29,839 bases of DNA from Verrucomicrobiota bacterium. GTDB lineage: Bacteria; Verrucomicrobiota; Verrucomicrobiia; Limisphaerales; JAHEOI01. The notes beneath the pieces were generated by a model, which saw only the letters and a list, made by a program, of their open reading frames with translations, was not told the DNA's origin and did no database searches. The position numbers and the translations under genes are program-made. Shown here in pieces: positions 23,249 through 29,839 of the stretch; position 1 is the first letter of the stretch, and every line of letters begins with the position of its first letter. The stretch lies in the NCBI GenBank assembly GCA_018610125.1, contig JAHEOI010000186.1:1-29839 (forward strand), given 5' to 3'.

Positions 23249-26200
23249 CTACTCGGCATCTATAAGGCCTTGTTCTTGGCCAATACGCAAGTTTCGGGCT
23301 TGAGTGGGTATTTGAACGCTCTCTTTCGTGCCGTCCGGCCAAGCGATGTTGAGCTTGGCCGGTTTGGCCGCCAGTCCCAATACCACAGCGGCGGCATTTT
23401 GCGACCAATACCCTGAGCCGGCCTGGAGCTCTTTGACCGGACCGAGCTTGCCGGATTCATAGCGAAGGCGCAGCTTGGCACCGATTGCATCCGGATTTGA
23501 GGCAGGTCCCAGCAATTTGACGCGCAGGCCGGGCTTGGCTCCACTGTTCTGAAACAGTCGGGTCGCGGCGCCATTTTGGGCCACGGCCAAATCCAATCGA
23601 CCATCGTGATTGAAATCGCTGAAGGCAGCGCCGCGCTGCTCGCCATAAATTTCAATCCCTGATCTCTGGCCGTTGACTGCCGTCAGGCTCCCGGTGCCGT
23701 CCCCTAAAAGCAGGAGCCCGCGGCCGGCATCATACCTTGGCTTGCCGGGCCACGTGGCAAAGAAATTTTGACTTAGGAACACGTCCGTATGGCCATCGCC
23801 GTTAAAATCGGCGGCAGAAACGCCGAACGCCGGTGCGATTTGGGCTTCGCGCGGTAATGGCTTGGGCTCGAAGTGATTGCCGCGATTGAGGAAAAGCGTT
23901 GACTCGAGCCAGTTGGCCTTGAGCCGGTGCATCTCGGCGAATTTCCCTCGGAGTAAATGGCCCACACTGGCTTGGCCATACTTGGCATTGGAGGTGTAGC
24001 GTTTGCGGAGAAATGGCATTCCCCGAATCAGGGCGCTCAATTGTCGATTTGGAACGATCTGTTGCTGTTCGCCATCGTAGTGGGCTTCGATGAGCTCCCA
24101 ACCGCCTCCCGATTGAAAATCGCCATAATAAGCCCGCAGCGGCTTTTGTTGGCCCTTGACGGTGCGCCAAGCCTCATAAGGGGTGTTCCGGCCCCAATTG
24201 GAGGCAATGAGATCAATGCGTCCATCTTCGTTGAAATCCCCGGTCGCGATGCCGTTCCACCATCCGAGATAGGGGGCGAGCCCCATTTTCTTCGTCACCT
24301 CGGTCAGCTTGCCTTCATTGTTCTCGAAGATCCGCACAGGACCCCACTCGCAGGCCAGCGCCAGATCCGGATTACTGTCTCCGGACCAATCGCTCCAGAC
24401 GGCCCCCGAAACCAGGCCCACCTCGTCCAAGACCTCCCGGTTTTTTGGGTCCAGATGATAATCGCCACCGTTGTTAAGGAAGATTCGCGAGGAAGCGGCT
24501 TTGGGATACTTTCGTGGAATAACTCGGCCACCGACGAATAGGTCAAGGTCTCCATCCCGATCCACATCGCCCAGGCTGAGGGGTCCTGTGGACGCTTGAC
24601 TGCCGGGCAAATTGTCAACGATTCGGCTTCGTCCCAAGCGATACGAGCGAACAGCAGACCCCGCCGACAGGCGGTCTTCGTAATTCGAGGAGCCGGCCAG
24701 CAAGAGCGTTCTTCCTTTTAAGGTAGAAGTGCCTAACACGGTCGTTTGGTCTCGTGTCACCGGTTGGTTCAAAGGCGACTGCCGAGAGCGCTCAAAGCCT
24801 TGGCCGCTTTGATTCAAATGGACTTCAAGCCGCCCGCCACGTCCACTGGGGAGAATCAGATCCGCCCACCCATCGCCGTTGACGTCAAACCAGGAAACAC
24901 CCGGGCCGAGCCGGCTCAGCTTCCTCGGCAACAGCGGTTGTGCGGCAAAATCGTCAAATCGATTTTCATGGTGTTCCGACTCGATTTTTGCGGATAGATC
25001 TTGAAAAAGACGACTTTCATTGCTTGAGGCCAAACGGTTAGGGGAGCTTGATTGATGGGCGGACCTCCTTCTTGGGCGATTGTCACTGGTTGCCTCGTTA
25101 TTATTGGCCGCTCTCGCTGCCTCCTTTTCCTCGGCGCTTGGCTCCCCGATTTCATAAATGCGATTCGGTCGGGCATTGGATACGACGGATGTCTCTCCGG
25201 TCGGCCAGTGGACACGAATTTGAAGGCGATTCGCTTCCGTGCCGGCAGCGAACGTTCGCTGTGGCTGATCGGAGGAGAGATAGCGTCCGCCGCCGATAAT
25301 CTCTTGACTTTGCGGGGCAGGACCACCTGTCACCTTGATGCGGGCGCCCACGCCATCGGTATTGGGGGGCACCCCTTCGAGACGGACCGCGATACGCGGC
25401 TTGGAGCTTTCATTGCGATAGATCCCGGCGGCATCGTTTAGGTTATTGACGACCACATCCTGATCGCCGTCGTTATCCAAGTCGGCCAATGCCATCCCAT
25501 GGGAAATCCCGAATCGGTCAAAGCCCCATTCTTGACCGACCTCCTTAAATGTCCAATCCCTCTGATTGCGAAATGCGACATTGGCGGACTTATAAGGCGG
25601 GACGATCTCGCGCGACTGAAGGATCTCCTGCTTCGAGAGGTTGTTCTCTCTCCGAATTTGCTTCAGTCGCTTCGAAACGTCCATGTTCCGCCCGTCCCGC
25701 TCGGTGCCATTCGTGATTAAGAGATCCTCCCAGCCATCGAGGTCGACATCGAGAAAGATAGGGGTCCAAGACCACTCTGAAGCGTGCACTCCGGCCATTT
25801 GGGCAATCTCAGCAAACGTGCCGTCACCCCGATTTCGGAAGAGCGTATTTAAGCTGAACTGGGGGCGGTTCCGGATCATCCCGGGTCGGGATGGTGATGG
25901 CGAGGAAACAGGGGCCTGAGTCATTCGGATGGCGTGACTCCGGCTAAGCATATCCAGGACAAAAAAATCGTCGTGCCCATCCCGGTCGATATCGGCAAAG
26001 TCGACCCCCATGGAATACCAGCTCGTCTTCCTAAGGCGCAGCGGCGCAATCGCCCGAAACGTGCCTTGACCCTGATTGATCCAGACACGGTCGGGCCTTT
26101 CGAAATCATTACAAACATAAATGTCGGGCGCTCCATCGTGATTGATATCGCGAAACATGGCAGCCAATCCCCAATCCCGCGGTGGTTTGTTCAGTGGCTT

Positions 26201-27055
26201 GCCGGAGGCTTTTTCGAAGGTGCCGTCGGTAAATGAGACTCGGCTCCAGTCGTTGTCCCGTTCATTTCGGTAGAGTCGATCCACCTCGCCGAGCTCGGTG
26301 ACGCCCTCTTCCGGCCTGAGGACAAAACGGTTTGTCAAATGGGATTGGGTCACCGGGCGACCATTGACGTGGGTGATAACGCGCTTGCCGTCAACCCGCT
26401 TGACCTGGAAATGGGTAGGGCCCATATCCATCAAGGCCGAGGTTCGGTAATTGGTGATGTAAAGGTCAAGGTCTCCGTCCAGGTCGAAATCCCCGGCGGT
26501 CGTCGTCATGCCGGCATTCCCTTTGTTGAGCGGCGACTCTTCCGACCACGTTTCAAATGCTCCGGTGCCGTCGTTCCGAAAAAGCTTGGTCCCATCCCCG
26601 ATCGAACTGACAGTCAAGTCGAGGTCGTCGTCACCATCCAAATCGACCAGCATAGCCCCTGTTGCTGCCATTGACGCACAAGCAACCCCTGCTTCCTCGG
26701 TTATCTCTTGAAACCGCCATTTGCCTTGGTTCCGATAAAGCTCATTCGCGCCGTCCAAGGAACAGAAATAGAGGTCACAACGACCGTCACCGTCGACATC
26801 CCCCGCCGCGACCCCGGAGCCGTTCAAATAGATTTGATTGGTCAAATGCGTTTGCTCGGCCAGAACGTTCGTGAAGCCGATACCGGTTGTTTCAACTGAA
26901 AGGCGCTCGAATCCGGCTTTTGTTGAGCCTGAGATCATTAATGGTGCTTCGCGATAATGAGGAGCGGGAGAGCTCCATTCGAGGGGGGCGGCTGAAAGGC
27001 GCAATGCGAAGGCGGTTGCCAAAACAAGGAAGAGCGCCGAAACGTAGGGGCGCAT
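23249..27055 (-). CDS. Giant exported FG-GAP / ASPIC-UnbV (CRTAC1-like) protein
   Basis: This 1268-residue protein starts at ATG 27055, giving signal peptide MRPYVSALFLVLATAFALRLSA; ATG 27115 adds 20 residues before it. Two similar units follow each other. Unit one (about 40-640) has FG-GAP propeller loops (DVDGDGRCDLYF, DLDGDDDLDL, DFDLDGDLDLYI, DINHDGAPDIYV, DIDRDGHDDFFV, DLDNDGDQDVVV) and an ASPIC/UnbV domain at about 560-640 (NTDGVGARIKV ... VHWPTGETS). Unit two repeats the plan (DVNGDGWADLIL, DVDRDGDLDLFV, DFNEDGRIDLIA, DFNGDGHTDVFL, DFNHDGRLDLAV) and ends in a second ASPIC/UnbV at about 1182-1265. Ser/Pro/Asn-rich linkers separate them. The function of these proteins, abundant in Planctomycetota and Verrucomicrobiota, is unknown; calcium binding and adhesion are inferred. 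Confidence 0.9.
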   Translation of the reverse strand: MRPYVSALFLVLATAFALRLSAAPLEWSSPAPHYREAPLMISGSTKAGFERLSVETTGIGFTNVLAEQTHLTNQIYLNGSGVAAGDVDGDGRCDLYFCSLDGANELYRNQGKWRFQEITEEAGVACASMAATGAMLVDLDGDDDLDLTVSSIGDGTKLFRNDGTGAFETWSEESPLNKGNAGMTTTAGDFDLDGDLDLYITNYRTSALMDMGPTHFQVKRVDGKRVITHVNGRPVTQSHLTNRFVLRPEEGVTELGEVDRLYRNERDNDWSRVSFTDGTFEKASGKPLNKPPRDWGLAAMFRDINHDGAPDIYVCNDFERPDRVWINQGQGTFRAIAPLRLRKTSWYSMGVDFADIDRDGHDDFFVLDMLSRSHAIRMTQAPVSSPSPSRPGMIRNRPQFSLNTLFRNRGDGTFAEIAQMAGVHASEWSWTPIFLDVDLDGWEDLLITNGTERDGRNMDVSKRLKQIRRENNLSKQEILQSREIVPPYKSANVAFRNQRDWTFKEVGQEWGFDRFGISHGMALADLDNDGDQDVVVNNLNDAAGIYRNESSKPRIAVRLEGVPPNTDGVGARIKVTGGPAPQSQEIIGGGRYLSSDQPQRTFAAGTEANRLQIRVHWPTGETSVVSNARPNRIYEIGEPSAEEKEAARAANNNEATSDNRPRRRSAHQSSSPNRLASSNESRLFQDLSAKIESEHHENRFDDFAAQPLLPRKLSRLGPGVSWFDVNGDGWADLILPSGRGGRLEVHLNQSGQGFERSRQSPLNQPVTRDQTTVLGTSTLKGRTLLLAGSSNYEDRLSAGSAVRSYRLGRSRIVDNLPGSQASTGPLSLGDVDRDGDLDLFVGGRVIPRKYPKAASSRIFLNNGGDYHLDPKNREVLDEVGLVSGAVWSDWSGDSNPDLALACEWGPVRIFENNEGKLTEVTKKMGLAPYLGWWNGIATGDFNEDGRIDLIASNWGRNTPYEAWRTVKGQQKPLRAYYGDFQSGGGWELIEAHYDGEQQQIVPNRQLSALIRGMPFLRKRYTSNAKYGQASVGHLLRGKFAEMHRLKANWLESTLFLNRGNHFEPKPLPREAQIAPAFGVSAADFNGDGHTDVFLSQNFFATWPGKPRYDAGRGLLLLGDGTGSLTAVNGQRSGIEIYGEQRGAAFSDFNHDGRLDLAVAQNGAATRLFQNSGAKPGLRVKLLGPASNPDAIGAKLRLRYESGKLGPVKELQAGSGYWSQNAAAVVLGLAAKPAKLNIAWPDGTKESVQIPTQARNLRIGQEQGLIDAE

Positions 27056-27361
27056 GATTCCGTTCGTCGCCCGGTACGGGGACGGCTCACTCCGGTTGAA
27101 AAGCCGATGATCCATAAGTTACACCGATCTAATGCATATTGGGATCCCACTTGGCGGGCATGCCTGCACTCGGCGCAGCGCCATCATGGTCCAGTCCGAC
27201 ACATCGCTTCTGGAATTGTGGATGGGATTATAAGCCGGACCGGTTCACGAGACAATGGCGTATTTGATGGGGAGGGCGTGCCCCGGTGGTTCTCCCTGAT
27301 AGGTACGTCGTCCTACTTCTTGAACGATGAATGCCGAGCACAAGAAAAGTGATACGCAAAT
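27056..27361. other. Divergent intergenic region
   Basis: This separates the minus-strand giant FG-GAP gene from the plus-strand CPXCG gene, so promoters for both should lie here. I see no convincing -10/-35 pair, dyad or conserved leader, and only short unsupported frames. Confidence 0.4.
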
Positions 27362-27547
27362 ATGGAAGTTGAAGAATTGATCACCTGTCCCTTTTGCGGG
27401 CAAAGCTTCTCATTAATGATTGATACCAGTGTGTCGAGGCAACAGTTCGTGACCGACTGCGAGGTCTGTTGTAGGCCGATGGATATCAGCGTTGAATGTC
27501 AACCGGGGGAGGTTCTTGGTCTCACTGTCGGCAATGAAGCGACGTGA
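27362..27547 (+). CDS. CPXCG-motif cysteine-rich zinc-ribbon protein
   Basis: This 61-residue protein has a zinc-ribbon pair: CPFCG at residues 9-13 and DCEVCCRP at about 32-39, with acidic strands between and after (VSRQQFVTDCEVC, MDISVECQPGEVL). This is the standard form and length of the small CPXCG family found in many bacteria. The four Cys would bind zinc; function is unknown and probably involves nucleic acid or protein contact in the cytosol. The start ATG is the only one in frame. It stands alone between the giant FG-GAP gene and the hairpin-rich intergenic block. Confidence 0.9.
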   Translation: MEVEELITCPFCGQSFSLMIDTSVSRQQFVTDCEVCCRPMDISVECQPGEVLGLTVGNEAT

Positions 27548-27583
27548 GGCATTTCTCCGGTCGAATCCAAGTGGGGACTGGCT

Positions 27584-27613
27584 ACCCTACCACCGCAACG
27601 GCGGTGGTAGGGT
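27584..27613. terminator. Strong 13-bp hairpin after the CPXCG gene
   Basis: ACCCTACCACCGC (27584-27596) and GCGGTGGTAGGGT (27601-27613) pair perfectly around loop AACG, 37 bases past the CPXCG stop. No T-run follows, so it may act as a factor-dependent terminator, an RNA-stabilising stem or a repeat element. Confidence 0.45.
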
Positions 27614-27678
27614 CGGCACCACTGCCCTAAGTTAGCACATAAAAGATGCAGTGTTTCTGACAATGTGCAAAAGAAGAG

Positions 27679-27788
27679 CACCCCTCATCCTAACCTTCTC
27701 CCCTCCGAAGGGGAGAAGGGACTTGGGGGCCGGCGGAGCAGTCGGCTTCCTCTCCCCTTTCGAAGGGGAGAGGATTGAGGTGAGGGGT
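27679..27788. repeat. REP-like paired hairpins (CTCTCCCC/GGGGAGAG type)
   Basis: Two perfect 11-bp stems, 27694-27704 with 27709-27719 and 27749-27759 with 27763-27773, are enclosed by an outer imperfect inverted repeat (CACCCCTCA near 27679, TGAGGGGT near 27781). The whole block could fold as one large cruciform. The CCTCTCCCC-GAAGGGGAGAGG pattern is a common intergenic repeat type in many bacterial genomes. Confidence 0.65.
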
Positions 27789-27861
27789 AATGGGGTTTTT
27801 TGGCAGATCAGAAGTTGCGGCGGGAAGAAGACTGCAGGCCGGGCGGTCTGCGTTGCGTCGC

Positions 27862-28047
27862 GCAGGCTGTAGAGCCTGCTCGCGTTTTAGCACTACAGCG
27901 ACAGTTTTCCAATCCATAACCGTCCGGCCGTGAGAGAACGCAATTTGAACGGATTGGCCCGGCCACCCTCTCCCATCCGATGGGAGAGGGCAGGGTGAGG
28001 GTTCATCGGGGTGTCTTCCGAGGGGCTCAGCCCCAAACTGTCGCTGT
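27862..28047. repeat. Intergenic hairpin and inverted-repeat cluster
   Basis: The cluster contains GCAGGCT/AGCCTGC (27862-27879), an 11-bp stem CCCTCTCCCAT/ATGGGAGAGGG (27966-27990), GGGGC/GCCCC (28022-28034) and a 13-bp perfect inverted pair, ACAGCGACAGTTT (27895) with AAACTGTCGCTGT (28035-28047). No gene lies in 27548-28304; the remaining sequence shows nothing I can assign. Confidence 0.55.
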
Positions 28048-28304
28048 CGTGTTAGATTGGACTGGAAAAGGGGGAGCGGACCGCAGCGGAGTCCGGTCCC
28101 TACCGCAACACCGTGATAGTCTCCGTCGTTGAGCCGGTGGGGAAAGAAGAAAAAGAGAGCGATCCCCGATTGGCAGCGGATGGATGAATTGGCCGTGGCT
28201 GATGCGCGGCTCCCACGCTTTCTTTCTTGTTCTTTAAGCCTGGTATTGAGAATCTCGAAGACGGTCTGAGTCCCAGAGATAAACCGATAACCATTTGAGG
28301 ACGA

Positions 28305-29839
28305 ATGAGTAGTGTCAAAAGAGAAGGCGCGAGCGGATTAAGCAAAGCAGCGCTTCTGGTAGCCGGCGTTTTGATGTTTCCGATCCTCGGTTGGGGGGAG
28401 TCGCGACAGCTCCCGGCAAAAGAGGTCGTTGTCGGCAAGCCATACGCTCAGTGGGAGATCCGATACCCGGAGGCTGCGGGGAATCCTTATGATATCGAGG
28501 CGAGGGCGAGTTTTACGCATGAGAAAAGCGGCGCGACCAGGAAGTCGCTGATGTTCTATGCCGGGGAGAAGAGTGACGATGGGCCGACCTGGAATTTCCG
28601 CTTTACCGGTACCAGGCCTGGTATTTGGTCAATCGAGACAACAGGACCCGGGAACCTGGGTGGATGGAAAGGGAAAATCGAGGTGGTCGCGTCGGATGAG
28701 TCGCGACGAGGGTTTCTTACCACGGAAGGACGCGCCTGGGTCTGGTCCGGAACCGGAAGAGCATTTGTGCCGCAATTTGTCATGATGAACCGACCTTCGG
28801 CATTTTTGGATGCGGGATCGGTCGATAGCGTTAAAATCGGGCGAGTCATTGAGGAGTTTGCGATTGAGACCGGCTTTACCGGATTCCATTTCGAGGGTGG
28901 CGGCGGCAAGTGGTTCGAGTCGGGGAAGAGCAACACGGAGGAATCGTTCAAGAATCCCTCTCATCTTACATTTGAGGTGCTGGAGGCGTTCATCATGCGG
29001 GCTTATGAAGCGGGGGCGGCGACGCACTTCTGGCTTTACGACAGCGATGGCTATGGCGGTAAAGGCGGGCCGAAGAATCTCGGGGGGCCTCGGAGCGCTC
29101 CCGCAAAGCGCGTGCTTCGCCAGATTGCCGGTCGACTCGGCCCGATCCCGGGATGGAGTATCGGATACGGCTTTGATCTCCACAAGTGGGCCGATCCTGA
29201 AGAGCTGGAATGGTACAAAGAGTACCTTGCAGAGCATCTCGGTGGTTGGGCGCATCCGATCGGGGCTCGAGCCGACCCTCAGGATAACCTGCCCGGTCCG
29301 GATACAATCAACCGGGAGCCGGTGAGCGATGTATTTTGGAGTGGTGACTATGCGGGTCATTATGACAAACGGGTTCCGTATCGTCACTATGTCCGGACTT
29401 ATGAGCAATTCGAGAAAGCGGCGTTTCAGGAGGACCGCTTCCGTATTCGAGAGAGTGGGCAGTTTCAGTTGAAGGACTACACGCCTGAGATGACTGTGCG
29501 GGGACTTTGGCACTCGACGATGGCAGGCGGAGTCGCCAACATTTGGGGTAATCTACTCCCGCATAGTCAGAATGATCGTGGTTCCCAGCCTTACGACAAC
29601 GGTGCTAAGGGGACGATCCGGAACGTCGAGTTTGTCGTTGATATCAAGGGCGCGATTAAGACTTACCATCGGTTTTGGTTTGAGAAAAAACGGTTCTCGG
29701 CGGATCTGGTTCGCGACAATGCGCTTGCCGGCGGCGAACCGGGAGCAGAGCTCCTCTCCAGTCGGCATCCGACCCCGATCAGCGTCGCTTTGCGAGGACC
29801 GGATCAAAAGCGCTTTGTCTTTTATACCGAAAGAACAGA
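28305..29839 (+). CDS. Secreted DUF5060/glycoside-hydrolase-like protein, 3' partial
   Basis: The plus-strand frame is open from ATG 28305 to the window end, at least 511 residues, with GAGG four bases before the start. Residues 1-31 form a signal peptide (basic start, hydrophobic AALLVAGVLMFPILGWG). An N-terminal beta-sandwich of DUF5060 type follows (about 35-130: VGKPYAQWEIRYPEAAGNPYDIEARASFTH, PTWNFRFTGTRPGIWSIETTG). A TIM-barrel-like part comes next (FVPQFVMMNRPSAFLD, IEEFAIETGFTGFHFEG, GAATHFWLYDSDGYGG, AGRLGPIPGWSIGYGFDLHKW, HLGGWAHPIGARADPQ, then RGLWHSTMAGGVANIWGNLLPH). Such proteins are usually polysaccharide-active enzymes in PVC and Bacteroidota. Catalytic acids cannot be named confidently. 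A 294-codon antisense frame (28629-29513) is a shadow. Confidence 0.8.
   Translation, partial: MSSVKREGASGLSKAALLVAGVLMFPILGWGESRQLPAKEVVVGKPYAQWEIRYPEAAGNPYDIEARASFTHEKSGATRKSLMFYAGEKSDDGPTWNFRFTGTRPGIWSIETTGPGNLGGWKGKIEVVASDESRRGFLTTEGRAWVWSGTGRAFVPQFVMMNRPSAFLDAGSVDSVKIGRVIEEFAIETGFTGFHFEGGGGKWFESGKSNTEESFKNPSHLTFEVLEAFIMRAYEAGAATHFWLYDSDGYGGKGGPKNLGGPRSAPAKRVLRQIAGRLGPIPGWSIGYGFDLHKWADPEELEWYKEYLAEHLGGWAHPIGARADPQDNLPGPDTINREPVSDVFWSGDYAGHYDKRVPYRHYVRTYEQFEKAAFQEDRFRIRESGQFQLKDYTPEMTVRGLWHSTMAGGVANIWGNLLPHSQNDRGSQPYDNGAKGTIRNVEFVVDIKGAIKTYHRFWFEKKRFSADLVRDNALAGGEPGAELLSSRHPTPISVALRGPDQKRFVFYTERT

Noticed and set aside
27679..28047. CRISPR array
   Set aside because: The repeats are few, palindromic, unequal in length and lack regular spacers; no cas genes are present.
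28629..29513. 294-codon minus-strand frame near the window end
   Set aside because: The plus strand is open from 28305 to the end with a signal peptide and DUF5060-like sequence; the antisense frame is its shadow.

Overview
The window looks like chromosomal DNA from a Verrucomicrobiota-type (PVC superphylum) bacterium, possibly a draft or metagenome-derived assembly. The signs are two prepilin-like proteins with the GFTLIELLVVIAIIAIL leader, a secreted LamG/thrombospondin-type-3 protein ending in the 'LEWANGTLQSA...QQFFRLVQ' style C-terminus typical of that phylum, large FG-GAP and ASPIC/UnbV proteins, a secreted sulfatase, and a cytochrome b fused to two cytochrome c domains. The taxonomic call is inference from family content. 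I recognised no rRNA, tRNA, CRISPR array, transposase or phage gene.

Layout. 1-3.3 kb (+): the 3' part of a duplicated LamG-TSP3 surface protein, then a prepilin-like protein. 3.4-4.2 kb: a small lipoprotein gene enclosed by two diverged, inverted copies of a repeat of about 200 bp. 4.2-4.7 kb (-): a receiver-only response regulator. 4.9-9.3 kb (-): a winged-helix-like protein followed by a very large two-ATPase protein (AAA/STAND-like half plus HerA-like half). The ATPase reading frame is cut by a single in-frame TAA, and a short possible gene remnant lies upstream. This is the best candidate for an undescribed system. 9.4-11.6 kb (-): a TPR protein, then a two-component pair collapsed by deletions into a histidine kinase-response regulator fusion. 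11.6-13.6 kb (-): riboflavin synthase, a stand-alone RibD-type reductase and a GNAT acetyltransferase. 13.8-17.6 kb (-): Rieske protein, cytochrome b/c fusion and an FG-GAP propeller protein, forming a quinol-oxidising bc complex operon. 17.8-18.7 kb (+): a divergent LEA14-like lipoprotein. 19-22.1 kb (-): a sulfatase and a broken beta-helix gene. 22.4-23.1 kb (+): a second prepilin-like protein. 23.2-27.1 kb (-): a giant FG-GAP/ASPIC-UnbV protein. 27.4 kb (+): a CPXCG zinc-ribbon protein. 27.6-28.3 kb: hairpin-rich intergenic DNA. 28.3 kb to the end (+): a secreted DUF5060/glycosidase-like protein that runs off the window.

Common themes. Many products are exported and suit polysaccharide contact or breakdown (LamG, sulfatase, beta-helix, DUF5060 protein). 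The respiratory and riboflavin genes are housekeeping. Three loci carry in-frame stops of three different types (TAA, TAG, TGA), two of them with further deletions, so gene decay or consensus error is a recurrent feature. Two perfect 36-bp palindromes that share a core and differ by compensated changes lie 10 kb apart, each just after a minus-strand gene, and look like members of a bidirectional terminator family.
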